Notes: generated by a model not told the origin, from the letters alone. Numbered from the stretch's first letter, positions 7,099 to 14,988 are shown. The stretch is DNA of 64,000 nt from JADMIH01 sp035274425 (GCA_035274425.1 DATEOC010000079.1:62001-126000); one strand, 5' to 3'. Numbers and translations: made by a program.

Positions 7099-8304
7099 AT
7101 GGTGGATATGCTCAGGTCATCTAAGGACGATGACCAGCGTAGGCGAGACGAGTCGCAGCTTTACACGATCCAGCAGCAGCTTGACGAGTTGCGCCGCCAG
7201 CTGAAGGAGAACCTTGCCCGGCAGCAGTGGTTCGAGGAGCTTTACAAGCAGGGAGAGGGGCGGATCGCCCAATTGCAACAGGCGCAGGACCGCATGTCTC
7301 AGGACGTAGCCCAGGCGCTGCACGCCCGGCAGATAGACGACAGCCGCACCAAGGCCCAGATATCGGAGCTTGCTATCAAGCTGGAAGCGCCCGATAAGCA
7401 GATACGAGACTTGAGAGCGCAGGTCCACGACCTTTCGGAGTCGCGTAAGACCGAGCGCGATTCCGGTGCCGCCAGCCAGCGCCAGATAGACGACCTGCAC
7501 CGCCAGATACGCGAGACGAACGCCCACATCAGCAAGACCGACGACGCCCTCAAGCAGTTGCGCGAGCTTTTCTCAGAGATACAGGGGAGCATAAGCGAGG
7601 TGCGCCAGGAGACGGTCCACATAGTGGAACTCCAACGCATGGAGGAGCAGAGGCTGCGCCGCCAGGGTATGGAGCTACAGGGGCTGTTTGAAGCATTGAG
7701 GCAGCAATTCACCGAGATAGCGGCCAGATCGCAGCGCGTAGATGAGGTACGCCACCAACTGACCGAGCGCATTGATGCAATCGAAGTAAAGATGGAACCG
7801 ATGCGCGATGAAGGGGACGACCTCCGCAAGGAGCTACAGCGCATCGAGACGCTGGCGACCGAGCAGTATATGGAGGAGCAGAGCAGGCTTGAGACTGTTC
7901 GGCTGCAACTGGAGACGCAGATAGGCGAGATGCGCCAGATAACTGACCAGCGCACTGACCGCTATATGTCGCGCCTGAGCACTATTGACGAGAAGCTAAG
8001 GGATTTAGACCAGGCCTTGAGTGAGTTCCCCAGCAGATTTGAGGCGCTAGAGCGGCAGGACGAGATGATAGGGGCAGAAACTGATACGATAGAAGAGTGG
8101 CTGGTGATGCGCCAAATAGCGGCTATGGAGGGGGTACTGGACGAGGTGCGCAAGCGCCGCGCCGAGCGCGCCCCCAACTTGAACCCGCAGGTGCGCCCCG
8201 ATCCACCGCCCGACCCGATCCCCGGCTCTATATATAACCCCTCCGGCCTGATAAAGAGCGTGCGCGACGCAAGGCCACCCTCGCGCAGAGTGGACGAGGA
8301 GTAA
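7099..8304 (+). CDS. Long coiled-coil protein
   Basis: A 401-residue protein almost wholly predicted to be coiled coil: heptad-spaced Leu/Ile with Gln, Arg and Glu between, for example QLDELRRQLKENLARQQ and SRLETVRLQLETQIGEM. There is no signal peptide, membrane segment or enzyme motif. The last 40 residues (ERAPNLNPQVRPDPPPDP and on) are proline-rich and unstructured. I start at the ATG at 7099, which has AAAGGGG seven bases upstream; a TTG at 7066 lies inside a repeat. A role in chromosome or envelope organisation is possible but only a guess. Confidence 0.8.
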   Translation: MVDMLRSSKDDDQRRRDESQLYTIQQQLDELRRQLKENLARQQWFEELYKQGEGRIAQLQQAQDRMSQDVAQALHARQIDDSRTKAQISELAIKLEAPDKQIRDLRAQVHDLSESRKTERDSGAASQRQIDDLHRQIRETNAHISKTDDALKQLRELFSEIQGSISEVRQETVHIVELQRMEEQRLRRQGMELQGLFEALRQQFTEIAARSQRVDEVRHQLTERIDAIEVKMEPMRDEGDDLRKELQRIETLATEQYMEEQSRLETVRLQLETQIGEMRQITDQRTDRYMSRLSTIDEKLRDLDQALSEFPSRFEALERQDEMIGAETDTIEEWLVMRQIAAMEGVLDEVRKRRAERAPNLNPQVRPDPPPDPIPGSIYNPSGLIKSVRDARPPSRRVDEE

Positions 8305-8305
8305 T

Positions 8306-8340
8306 GTGGAGTGCGGAGTGCGGAGTGCGGAGTGCGGAAT
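8306..8340 (+). repeat. Heptamer array GCGGAGT, left side of the S23 gene
   Basis: Four to five 7-bp units (GTGGAGT/GCGGAGT) directly after the coiled-coil gene stop. The inverted partner lies at 8773-8830, so the small S23 gene sits between facing arrays. Confidence 0.85.
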
Positions 8341-8393
8341 GATTTTGAACGGAGGAGTGTAGAATTAGGCGAATAGGGTTGGGGGATATTCGA

Positions 8394-8750
8394 ATGAAGA
8401 ACGAGAACCTTAAGGCTCGCACTAAGGGATATGCGTTACGGATAATTCGCCTCGTTGGGACTTTATCGAAAGACCGCACCGTAGATGTTCTCGCCAGGCA
8501 GTTACTTCGTGCCGGAACTTCAGTAGGAGCCAATTATAGAGCCGCTTGCCGCGCCAAATCCACCGCCGATTTTATTGCAAAGATGGGCATAGTAGAGGAA
8601 GAAGCAGACGAGTCCCTATACTGGATGGAATTACTGATTGACGGAGATTTCGTTCCAGAAGCACGTTTGACGGAGCTAATGCAGGAGGGCAACGAGATTA
8701 TAGCTATTGTCGTTGCCTCAATCCGAGCCGCAAGAAACGCAAAGGCATGA
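8394..8750 (+). CDS. Four-helix-bundle protein, S23 family
   Basis: A 118-residue all-helical protein. The pattern YALRIIRLVGTLSKDRTVDV, then RQLLRAGTSVGANYRAACRA, FIAKMGIVEEEADESLYWM and a C-terminal helix is that of the S23 family first found as an open frame in 23S rRNA intervening sequences; related bundles act as accessory proteins in diversity-generating retroelements. No rRNA or reverse transcriptase is nearby, so its role is unknown. I start at the ATG at 8394. It is flanked by inverted GCGGAGT heptamers, and its stop overlaps the rsmA start (ATGA), so the two are translationally coupled. Confidence 0.88.
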   Translation: MKNENLKARTKGYALRIIRLVGTLSKDRTVDVLARQLLRAGTSVGANYRAACRAKSTADFIAKMGIVEEEADESLYWMELLIDGDFVPEARLTELMQEGNEIIAIVVASIRAARNAKA

Positions 8751-9667
8751 TCCGGCATTCAACAGTCAAAAACACTCCGCACTCCGCAGGTTCTTGGGCT
8801 ACGCCCAATTCAGGCACTCCGCACTCCCCGAAGAAGAGCCTGGGCCAGCATTTCCTCAAGGACCGCTCGGTGCCGCCGAGGATCGTGGAAGGCGCGGGAG
8901 TTGAGGCGGGGGATTGCATAGTGGAGGTGGGGCCGGGGCTTGGGGTGCTGACGGAGGAGATAGCCCGTAAGCTCGACCCTGAGCGCGGCGGGAAGTTGGT
9001 GGCGGTGGAACTCGATAGCACCCTGCTGCCGGTGCTGGAGGAGCGATTCGGGGATAGCGCCCACGTCAGCTTCGTTCATGCGGACGTGCTCGATATGCCG
9101 CCTCAAGAGTTGGCGGGTGAGCGAGCGTACAAGGTGGTGGCTAACCTCCCTTATTACATCACCTCAGCGGTGCTGCGGCACTTCCTTGAGGCTGAGAAGA
9201 AACCGCAGTCCCTGACGGTGATGGTGCAGCGTGAGGTCGCGGAGCGCATGGTGGCGAAGCCGCCGGAGATGAGTCTGCTGGCTGTGGCCGTGCAGTTCTA
9301 TGGGAAGCCTAAAGTGCTCTTTCGAGTACCGCCTGGTGCGTTCAAGCCGCCGCCGAAGGTCGACTCCGCGGTTGTACGGATTGACGTGTACGCCTCTGGT
9401 GAGAGGCCGGTCCCCGTTGGGAGTGAGGAAGGATTCTTCCGGGTAGTGAGGGCAGGCTTCGGTCAGAAGCGTAAGCAGCTTGGGAATACGCTGGCGACGG
9501 GGCTGGAACTGCCAAAAGAGAGCGTAGCCGGTCGCCTTATAGAAGCGGGCATACAGCCATCCCGAAGGGCAGAAACGCTGTCACTTGAGGAGTGGGGGAG
9601 AGTCAACGAAACATTGGTCCAAAGTTCAAGGTTCAAAGTCCAAAGTCACTTGAACCTTGAACCTTGA
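8747..9667 (+). CDS. rsmA: 16S rRNA (adenine1518/1519-N6)-dimethyltransferase
   Basis: KsgA/RsmA dimethylates two adenosines in the 3' end of 16S rRNA during 30S assembly. The family hallmarks are SPKKSLGQHFL (27-37), SAM-binding EVGPGLG (60-66), catalytic NLPYY (133-137) and PPGAFKPPPKVDSAVV. Residues 1-28 are an extra leader translated from inverted GCGGAGT heptamers (TPHSA and GTPHS words), and the last 15 residues come from the TTGAACC array that also holds the stop. The only in-frame start is the ATG overlapping the S23 stop, so expression depends on coupling to that gene. ispE follows 52 bases later. Confidence 0.95.
   Translation: MIRHSTVKNTPHSAGSWATPNSGTPHSPKKSLGQHFLKDRSVPPRIVEGAGVEAGDCIVEVGPGLGVLTEEIARKLDPERGGKLVAVELDSTLLPVLEERFGDSAHVSFVHADVLDMPPQELAGERAYKVVANLPYYITSAVLRHFLEAEKKPQSLTVMVQREVAERMVAKPPEMSLLAVAVQFYGKPKVLFRVPPGAFKPPPKVDSAVVRIDVYASGERPVPVGSEEGFFRVVRAGFGQKRKQLGNTLATGLELPKESVAGRLIEAGIQPSRRAETLSLEEWGRVNETLVQSSRFKVQSHLNLEP
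8773..8830. repeat. Heptamer arrays ACTCCGC inside the 5' end of rsmA
   Basis: Two short arrays of ACTCCGC (8773-8788 and 8814-8830), inverted relative to 8306-8340, translated in frame as the N-terminal extension of RsmA. Confidence 0.8.
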
Positions 9668-9719
9668 ACCTTGAACCTTGAACCTTGAACCTTGAACCTT
9701 GAACTTTGAACCTTAAACT
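9619..9719. repeat. Heptamer array TTGAACC with inverted arm
   Basis: Ten tandem units of TTGAACC (from 9650, exact 7-bp steps; the last units are TTGAACT, TTGAACC and TTAAACT) preceded by an inverted set at 9619-9645. The array encodes the C-terminus and stop of rsmA and ends at the base before the ispE start codon. Confidence 0.9.
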
Positions 9720-10577
9720 ATGATTACAGAACACGCTTACGCCAAGTTAAACCTGAGCCTCGAAGTGCTGGGGCAAAGGGCGGATGGGTATCACGACCTC
9801 GTATCGGTGATGCAGCTTATCGAGTTGCACGATACCCTGGTGTTCAATAGAGCGGATGAGTTAGAGGTGGAATGCGATGACGCTGACCTGGCGGCTGTAA
9901 AGGAAGCGAATCTTGTGTGGAGAGCGGCACGCCTGCTGCAAGACAGTGCCGGCGTGCGAGCAGGCGCACGAATAGTCCTCTGGAAGCGGATACCGATGTC
10001 GGCGGGTATGGGAGGGGGGAGCAGCGATGCGGCGGCCACGCTGAGAGGCCTGGCGCGGCTATGGGGGCTGAAACTGCGAGCAGACGAGATGCACTACCTG
10101 GCAGCGCTGCTCGGCTCGGATGTGCCTTTCCTTTTAGGTGGGCCCGCGGCGCTCGTAGAGGGGCGCGGAGAGATAATAACAGCCCTATCCTCCATACCGC
10201 CCGCATGGGTGGTGCTGGTCTGCCCATCCTATAACCTGCCAAACAAGACGCGCCAACTCTATGCCAACCTTGAGCCGGGCGATATGGCGAACGGAGATAG
10301 GGCGCGCAGGCTCGTAGCGGCGATCAGCAAGGGGAAGTTCCCAACCCCGGACATGCTACACAACGCGTTCGAGCGGGCAGCGCACAAGGTCTTCGAGGGG
10401 TTGGAAGAGGTGCAGAAGCGGATGTCCGAAGTCGGGGGAAGGGCAGCGCACCTGTCGGGGAGCGGACCGACGCTTTACACCCTCTTCCCCGAAGCGCAAG
10501 AGTCGCAGGCACGCAAGCTCTGCAACACGCTGCAAGCCGAAGGTCTCCCCGCCGCCATCACGCGTACGGTAACATGA
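9720..10577 (+). CDS. ispE: 4-diphosphocytidyl-2-C-methyl-D-erythritol kinase
   Basis: Phosphorylates CDP-methylerythritol, the fourth step of the MEP route to isoprenoids. The 285-residue GHMP kinase shows the substrate-side AYAKLNLSL (K9), the ATP loop PMSAGMGGGSSDAA (92-105), the catalytic aspartate in GSDVPF (D134) and the C-terminal GHMP motif HLSGSGPTLY. It begins straight after a TTGAACC array and has no ribosome site, so translation may depend on the upstream gene. The order rsmA-ispE is common in bacteria. Its product feeds the isoprenoids that the reductase at 13718 may act on. Confidence 0.95.
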   Translation: MITEHAYAKLNLSLEVLGQRADGYHDLVSVMQLIELHDTLVFNRADELEVECDDADLAAVKEANLVWRAARLLQDSAGVRAGARIVLWKRIPMSAGMGGGSSDAAATLRGLARLWGLKLRADEMHYLAALLGSDVPFLLGGPAALVEGRGEIITALSSIPPAWVVLVCPSYNLPNKTRQLYANLEPGDMANGDRARRLVAAISKGKFPTPDMLHNAFERAAHKVFEGLEEVQKRMSEVGGRAAHLSGSGPTLYTLFPEAQESQARKLCNTLQAEGLPAAITRTVT

Positions 10578-10665
10578 CCATTTAACCGCCAAGACGCCAA
10601 GAGCGCCAAGAAACCGCCAAGATTATTTATGGTTTTACCGCAGAGGCACAGAGACGCTGAGGTTT
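10578..10665. repeat. Repeat words CGCCAAGA / GCAGAGG
   Basis: Runs of GCCAAGAC/GCCAAGAG and CCGCAGAGGCACAGAG after ispE, the same 8-9-bp word family as 6990-7075. Confidence 0.6.
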
Positions 10666-10724
10666 CTTGAGGGGTGTCAAGAGCATAGGGTTTCCAGTTA
10701 TAGAGACATGTAAGGAGGAGAAAG

Positions 10725-10964
10725 ATGAAAGGAGCTAAGCTGGGGATATGCACCAATTGCCAGAAGGCGTTGGTGGAGCCTGTGGAGACGTGCCCGCACT
10801 GCGGAGAAGCAAATACTTACAAGGGCATAGACGACGAGCTTATCAAGCTGATCGAGCGTGGGCAGATGACAGACGCGATGAAGCGCGTCATGCGCCTGAC
10901 AGGTTGGGGACTGAAGGAATCGAAAGATTACCTGGATGTCTTCAGGTCTGGGGGCCGCCGCTAG
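10725..10964 (+). CDS. Zinc-ribbon miniprotein with L7/L12 C-terminal-like helix motif
   Basis: A 79-residue protein with a very strong ribosome site (AAGGAGG). Two CxxC pairs (C9/C12, C23/C26) make a zinc ribbon. Residues 35-75, ELIKLIERGQMTDAMKRVMR then LTGWGLKESKDYLD, resemble the C-terminal domain of ribosomal protein L7/L12, where the match is KxxVIKxVRExTGLGLKEAK. Small proteins with this L7/L12-like tail occur in many bacteria and are uncharacterised; ribosome or GTPase contact is only an inference. Its last 23 bases overlap the 3' end of the convergent YggT gene. Confidence 0.85.
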   Translation: MKGAKLGICTNCQKALVEPVETCPHCGEANTYKGIDDELIKLIERGQMTDAMKRVMRLTGWGLKESKDYLDVFRSGGRR

Positions 10965-11331
10965 CACGCTCATCTTTCATTGATCTGGACAAGAAAGTGC
11001 CGAGGAGCAGCCCGGCCACGTATATGACCAGGGCTGCTGCCAGCACGCACCCCGCAGCGAGAAGCGCGGCCCATTCTATAGCATAATAGTCGAAGCGGTC
11101 ACTCACCGGGAAGAACCTGTAGAAAGGCTCAACGAGGGGAGCAGTGAGGGAGTAGACGAAGCCCGGAAAGGGTATGTCGGGGCGCACCCCCAGCAGCCTC
11201 ATGCCGAAGCGTAACGCGAGGAGCGTAACGGCGAGCGCTGGTACGAGCCAGAAGAGACGAACGATCCAGTTTTGAATTTTGAATTTTGAATTTTGAGTTT
11301 TCCGGGGCGTGTTGCCTATTGCATCTACCAT
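10942..11331 (-). CDS. YggT family membrane protein
   Basis: A 129-residue protein with two or three hydrophobic helices (IVRLFWLVPALAVTLLALRF; WAALLAAGCVLAAALVIYVAG), in the layout of YggT proteins, which are small inner-membrane proteins linked to osmotic tolerance and division-site organisation. The segment between helices (RPDIPFPGFVYSLTAPLVEP then FYRFFP) matches the family's PFY/RFxP pattern. Near the N-terminus, NSKFKIQN is translated from an AATTCAA heptamer array. I start at the ATG ending at 11331 with GAGGTG nine bases upstream. Confidence 0.8.
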   Translation of the reverse strand: MVDAIGNTPRKTQNSKFKIQNWIVRLFWLVPALAVTLLALRFGMRLLGVRPDIPFPGFVYSLTAPLVEPFYRFFPVSDRFDYYAIEWAALLAAGCVLAAALVIYVAGLLLGTFLSRSMKDERASGGPQT

Positions 11332-11384
11332 CTCACTCACTCACCTCAGTAACTCAAAACTAAAAATTCAAAATTCAAAATTGC
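11266..11384. repeat. Facing heptamer arrays AATTCAA
   Basis: TTTTGAA/AATTTTG units at 11266-11298, inside the YggT gene, face CAAAATT units at 11352-11384 upstream of it; 7-bp steps. The first arm is coding. Confidence 0.8.
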
Positions 11385-11385
11385 T

Positions 11386-11823
11386 TCACCCTTCCCGCTC
11401 TTCGACGCGCACTTTGGTCATCTTGTCGCCAATCGCGATTTTCTTCACCACGTCCATGCCCTCTATAACCTGGCCGAAGTTAGTGTAGTCGCGGTTGAGG
11501 AAGTTGGCGTCGGTCTTGACGATGAAGAACTGGCAATCGCTGTTCAATCGCCTGTCGGGGCCGCGAGCCACGCCCAAAGCGCCTGGGTTGAAGGGAAGAT
11601 TGTTGTATTCGGCATTTATCTTGCCGCCGCCGCTACCCGTGCCCGTGGGGTCGCCACCCTGGATGACCCAGTTCTCGACGCGGTGGAAAATGCGCCCATC
11701 AAATGCCCCAGAGTTCACCTGCTGCTCGAAGTGAGCGATTGTGTTATCTACCCCATTCTGCGCACCCTCAGCAAGGGAGCATACAATGGTGCCTTTGGGT
11801 GTCTCAATTGTCATTACTTTCAT
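11386..11823 (-). CDS. Cyclophilin-type peptidyl-prolyl isomerase, cytoplasmic
   Basis: Catalyses cis-trans isomerisation of Xaa-Pro bonds. At 145 residues it is a minimal cyclophilin without a signal peptide. It has the core FHRVENWVIQGGDPTGTGS, with the catalytic Arg, then QFFIVKTDANFLNRDYTNFG and GQVIEGMDVVKKI. It starts at ATG 11823 with AAGGAG upstream. The next gene on the same strand is a membrane-anchored paralogue sharing the GQVIEGMDVV and GDxMTKVRV ends, so the pair looks like a duplication giving one cytoplasmic and one outside enzyme. Confidence 0.93.
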   Translation of the reverse strand: MKVMTIETPKGTIVCSLAEGAQNGVDNTIAHFEQQVNSGAFDGRIFHRVENWVIQGGDPTGTGSGGGKINAEYNNLPFNPGALGVARGPDRRLNSDCQFFIVKTDANFLNRDYTNFGQVIEGMDVVKKIAIGDKMTKVRVEEREG

Positions 11824-11853
11824 GCATAATCTCCTTTGGAATTGTTGAATTGG

Positions 11854-11954
11854 ACGACGGACGACGGACGATGGACGATGGACGATAGCTGACTAAACCA
11901 TAAAAGTCTTGGCGGTTAAATCCTCACGTTTCACGTTTCACGTTTCACGCATCA
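11854..11954. repeat. Heptamer arrays GACGACG/GACGATG and CACGTTT between the two cyclophilin genes
   Basis: GACGACG-type units at 11854-11887, then CACGTTT units at 11923-11954. The last unit contains the TGA stop of the upstream cyclophilin (11952-11954). Confidence 0.85.
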
Positions 11955-12770
11955 CTGCAAGCTGCCTACCACGCGCACCTTCGTCATCTCATCTCCCGCG
12001 ACTATCTTGTTGACTACGTCCATCCCTTCGATTACCTGACCGAGATTGGTATACTGGCCATCGAGCTGCGGAGCGTTGGTCTTGGCGATGAGGAACTGGC
12101 TGTCGCTGTTGAAAGCGGGATCAACTCCATGCGCCAGCGCCACCGAGCCGGCTGTGAAAGGTATCTTATTATACTCTGCCGGGAGGCGAGATGTGGCGTC
12201 GGGGTCCCCGCCGCCCTGCACTAACCAATCTTCAACCCGAAAGAAGGTGCTCCCATCTAGCGCGCCGGAGTTGATGCGCTCCGAGAAGTTGGCGACGGTG
12301 CGCAAGACATTAGCGCCTGCGGTGGTGTGCAGCTTCGCGACGATGCGCCCCTTAGCAGTCTCTATTACCAGGTATTTATCAGGCTCAACCAGGGTCGCGT
12401 CCGATGCCGGGGGCCTGGCCCCGCCTGTTGACGTGGGGGATGCGACAGGGCGCGGCGTGGGGCTTGGGGCGACTGTTTGTGTGGGCAGTCCGCTCCTGGC
12501 AGTAGATGTAGGAGTGGCCTGGGAGGTTGATGGCCTGGCGTCCCACGGTCTCAGGAGGATGAGGAGCACGCCGACCAGTGGTATCATGCTGAGGAACCAG
12601 ATGGCTATATACCGCTGTGCGGTGAAGGGCGGGAGTACGCGGTCTATCCTGGCACGAAAGGGAGATTTCTGCGCTGCGGCGGGCTTGATGGGTTGGTGCA
12701 GAGGGTCCTGCACAGGCTGAGCAGGTGGGGGTGCAGGCGTACTGGACTTGCGTTTGCGCGATTTAGACAT
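11952..12770 (-). CDS. Membrane-anchored cyclophilin-type peptidyl-prolyl isomerase
   Basis: A 272-residue protein: basic, proline-rich cytoplasmic head (KSRKRKSSTPAPPP), one membrane helix at about 53-73 (YIAIWFLSMIPLVGVLLILL), a Pro/Thr/Ser-rich stalk (75-125) and a C-terminal cyclophilin domain (130-270) with FFRVEDWLVQGGGDPD and GQVIEGMDVVNKI. The usual His of FHRV is Phe here. It probably folds exported proteins outside the cell membrane. The stop codon is provided by a TGATGCG repeat. It is paralogous to the cyclophilin at 11386. Confidence 0.92.
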   Translation of the reverse strand: MSKSRKRKSSTPAPPPAQPVQDPLHQPIKPAAAQKSPFRARIDRVLPPFTAQRYIAIWFLSMIPLVGVLLILLRPWDARPSTSQATPTSTARSGLPTQTVAPSPTPRPVASPTSTGGARPPASDATLVEPDKYLVIETAKGRIVAKLHTTAGANVLRTVANFSERINSGALDGSTFFRVEDWLVQGGGDPDATSRLPAEYNKIPFTAGSVALAHGVDPAFNSDSQFLIAKTNAPQLDGQYTNLGQVIEGMDVVNKIVAGDEMTKVRVVGSLQ

Positions 12771-12947
12771 CTTTTATCCCTATAGGCTTTTCCCTTGCCC
12801 TTAGGAATGACTGTTCTTGTTAGTTCGGCCATGAAGGGAGTAAGATAGGAGGATGGATATTAGCCAGGGGTACGGGCACTTTGTAACACATAGACTATTA
12901 GCCGTCAAGCGATGGTGGGGCCTAAAAGGAACCGAGGGGAGCGAGCG
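12771..12947. other. Divergent intergenic region
   Basis: Separates the leftward cyclophilin pair from the rightward lipoprotein/reductase pair, so both promoters should lie here. I see no hexamer pair good enough to call. Confidence 0.4.
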
Positions 12948-13721
12948 ATGAAGCGAACCGCACTGAACTGGGTCGGGGTATGTCTGGCGGTACTGATATT
13001 AACGGGGTGCGACCTGTCCGATTTCCTGGGAGCTATGAGGCCGCAGCCACCCGACCCTGGGTTGAGATTGGTGTTGCAACCGGAGCCTGTCAAGAGCGGG
13101 GAGGCAGTGACTGCGGAGCAACTTCAGGTTACACGCGACATCCTGGAGATGCGGGCTAAGAACCTGGGAGTCTCAAATGCCAGTGTCCAAGTTGGCAGTG
13201 ACGGCACGATAACCGTCAAAGTACCAGCAGTCGACGATCCTGACGCACTAACGCAGGCTATGGTGGGGAGAGGTTTCGTGGAACTACTCGATGGCGGCGA
13301 TAGTCCTCCTCCAGAAGGTGAAGTCGTCGTCACAGATTTAGGCGGTCCTCCTCTCAATGGACCCCAGCCTGGGAACTCGAAGGTGTGGCAAGTAGTAGTG
13401 ACGAGCGATGAGATGGATGCGAGTAAGATAGCACTTCAATTTGACGCTATGACAAATGAGCCACAAGTAGCATTTACCTTCAACAGCGCAGGCGCAAAGA
13501 AGTTCGCTGATTTTACGTCGAACAATATAGGCAAGTTCATGCCTATCGTGCTGGACAAAAAGGTAATCAGCACTCCCATAATACAAGCCCGTATCCCAGG
13601 AGGCTCAGGGATCATTAATGGCCTCGGCTTGGTAGAAGCGCGTACCCTCGCCGCCCAACTGAAGGCCGAGATGCTGCCTGTCAACCTGCAACTCCTCGAA
13701 ACTGCGACTATCCAGCCATGA
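12948..13721 (+). CDS. Lipoprotein with a stand-alone SecD P1-like periplasmic domain
   Basis: A 257-residue exported lipoprotein (lipobox LTGC, acylated C21). The rest looks like the large outer loop (P1) of SecD: GLRLVLQPEP, the segment with LEMRAKNLGVSNASVQVGS then ITVKVP, and the head end VAFTFNSAGAKKFADFTSN, GKFMPIVLDKKVISTPIIQ, and GLVEARTLAAQL. SecD normally continues into six RND membrane helices; none follow here, so this is a tethered domain, not a truncated secD by frameshift (the next gene starts cleanly). It may help protein export or only share the fold. The ATG at 12948 has GAGGGGAG upstream; it overlaps the next gene by ATGA. Confidence 0.8.
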   Translation: MKRTALNWVGVCLAVLILTGCDLSDFLGAMRPQPPDPGLRLVLQPEPVKSGEAVTAEQLQVTRDILEMRAKNLGVSNASVQVGSDGTITVKVPAVDDPDALTQAMVGRGFVELLDGGDSPPPEGEVVVTDLGGPPLNGPQPGNSKVWQVVVTSDEMDASKIALQFDAMTNEPQVAFTFNSAGAKKFADFTSNNIGKFMPIVLDKKVISTPIIQARIPGGSGIINGLGLVEARTLAAQLKAEMLPVNLQLLETATIQP

Positions 13722-14899
13722 CAAACAGGAATGGTCATTACGACGCCATAGTGGTAGGCGCAGGTCCTTCCGGTGCAACTGCGGCTTATGAGCTGGCGCG
13801 TGGGGGCTTGCGCACCCTCGTGATTGAGAAGGCGAAGCTGCCCCGCTACAAGACGTGCGGCGGCGGCATCACTTACAAGGCGGCACGCGCACTCCCCTTC
13901 AGCATCGCACCTGTGACCGAGCGCACACTACACAAGGCTGACTTTAGCTGGCAGACAGGTAAACCCTACGTGGTCGAGAGCCGGACACCACTGGTGTACA
14001 TGGTTCAGCGCAGCCGCTTCGACAATTACCTGACCGAGCAGGCTGTCGCAGCTGGCGCGACACTGATGGATGAGACCGCCGTCAAATCTGTGGAAGCAGA
14101 TGAAGACGCTGGCGCGACGGTGCGTACCACGCGGGGCGATTTCACTGCGGACTTCCTGATAGGGGCGGATGGGGCGACAGGTAGAGTAGCGCGGGGCACT
14201 GGCCTGATGTCGGAGAGATGGGCGCTGGCCGCCCTGGAGAGCGAGCTGGTAGCGGACGAGGCGACGATGGAGTACTGGCGCGATAAGCTGGGCCTAGACC
14301 TGGGGACGCTCAAGGCGACATACGGCTGGGTCTTCCCGAAGGGGGACCACCTGAGCGTGGGAGTAGGCGGCGTGCCGATGCTGGACGACTACGGCAGTCT
14401 GCTCAAGAGCTATGACGCGAAGCACACTGCCGCACGCGTGCCGGTGGTGAAGCGAGTGCTGCGGAGTCACGGCTACCTCCTGCCGTGCAGGAAGCCAGGC
14501 GCTGCTGTGCAAAAAGGGCGCGTTCTGCTGGTGGGAGACGCAGCCGGGCTGGTAGAAGCGTTCACAGGCGAGGGCATTTACTGGGCGATCAGGAGCGCAC
14601 AGATAGCGGCACGCTCGATTCTCAAGGATGGGGGTGCGCCTCGATACCAGCAGAGGCTCGACAGGCTGCTGATGCCCGATTTGATGTCGGCGCGGCACTG
14701 GATGAGGGTGTACGTGATGCTGCCGAGGGCCTGCTACTCGCTCCCCAAGAGGGTGCCGCTCTTCTGGCGAGCCGTGTGCGGCATCATCAGGGGGGAGCGA
14801 AGGTACACCCAGATCAGGAAGCGCCTCGGCCCGCTAGGACTCGTGGAGGGACTGCTGCGCGACCCACTGCGAGATATAGACGGGAAGCGTGAAACGTGA
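13718..14899 (+). CDS. Geranylgeranyl reductase family flavoprotein
   Basis: A 393-residue FAD-dependent oxidoreductase of the p-hydroxybenzoate hydroxylase fold. It shows the dinucleotide site VVGAGPSGATAAYELARGG, then LIEK-type VIEKAKLPRYKTCGGG with the family's conserved Cys, LIGADGATGRVAR, and the FAD ribityl motif LLVGDAAGLVEAFTGEGI. Members saturate prenyl chains of chlorophyll, archaeal lipids or quinones; the target here is unknown. Start ATG overlaps the lipoprotein stop. The C-terminal GKRET and TGA stop are written by a CGTGAAACGTGATG heptamer array. Confidence 0.88.
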   Translation: MTNRNGHYDAIVVGAGPSGATAAYELARGGLRTLVIEKAKLPRYKTCGGGITYKAARALPFSIAPVTERTLHKADFSWQTGKPYVVESRTPLVYMVQRSRFDNYLTEQAVAAGATLMDETAVKSVEADEDAGATVRTTRGDFTADFLIGADGATGRVARGTGLMSERWALAALESELVADEATMEYWRDKLGLDLGTLKATYGWVFPKGDHLSVGVGGVPMLDDYGSLLKSYDAKHTAARVPVVKRVLRSHGYLLPCRKPGAAVQKGRVLLVGDAAGLVEAFTGEGIYWAIRSAQIAARSILKDGGAPRYQQRLDRLLMPDLMSARHWMRVYVMLPRACYSLPKRVPLFWRAVCGIIRGERRYTQIRKRLGPLGLVEGLLRDPLRDIDGKRET

Positions 14900-14981
14900 T
14901 GCGTGAGTAGGAATTAGGAGTCAGGAGTCAGGTCTATCTGCTCTTACTGATTCCTGACTCCTGACTCCTAATTCCTAAGGA
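14888..14981. repeat. Heptamer arrays CGTGAAA and facing GAGTCAG arrays
   Basis: CGTGAAACGTGATGCG at 14888-14903 (contains the reductase stop), then GAATTAG/GAGTCAG units at about 14908-14930 facing CTGACTC/CTAATTC units at 14951-14980. The facing arms could fold into one hairpin just upstream of the nitroreductase ribosome site. Confidence 0.85.
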
Positions 14982-14988
14982 GAAATTC

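Noticed and set aside
8394..8750. Avd-type accessory gene of a diversity-generating retroelement
   Set aside because: No reverse transcriptase, template or variable repeat nearby; the S23 assignment is enough.
12948..13721. Frameshifted or truncated secD
   Set aside because: A lipobox, clean stop and ATGA overlap with the next gene show an intact stand-alone gene.
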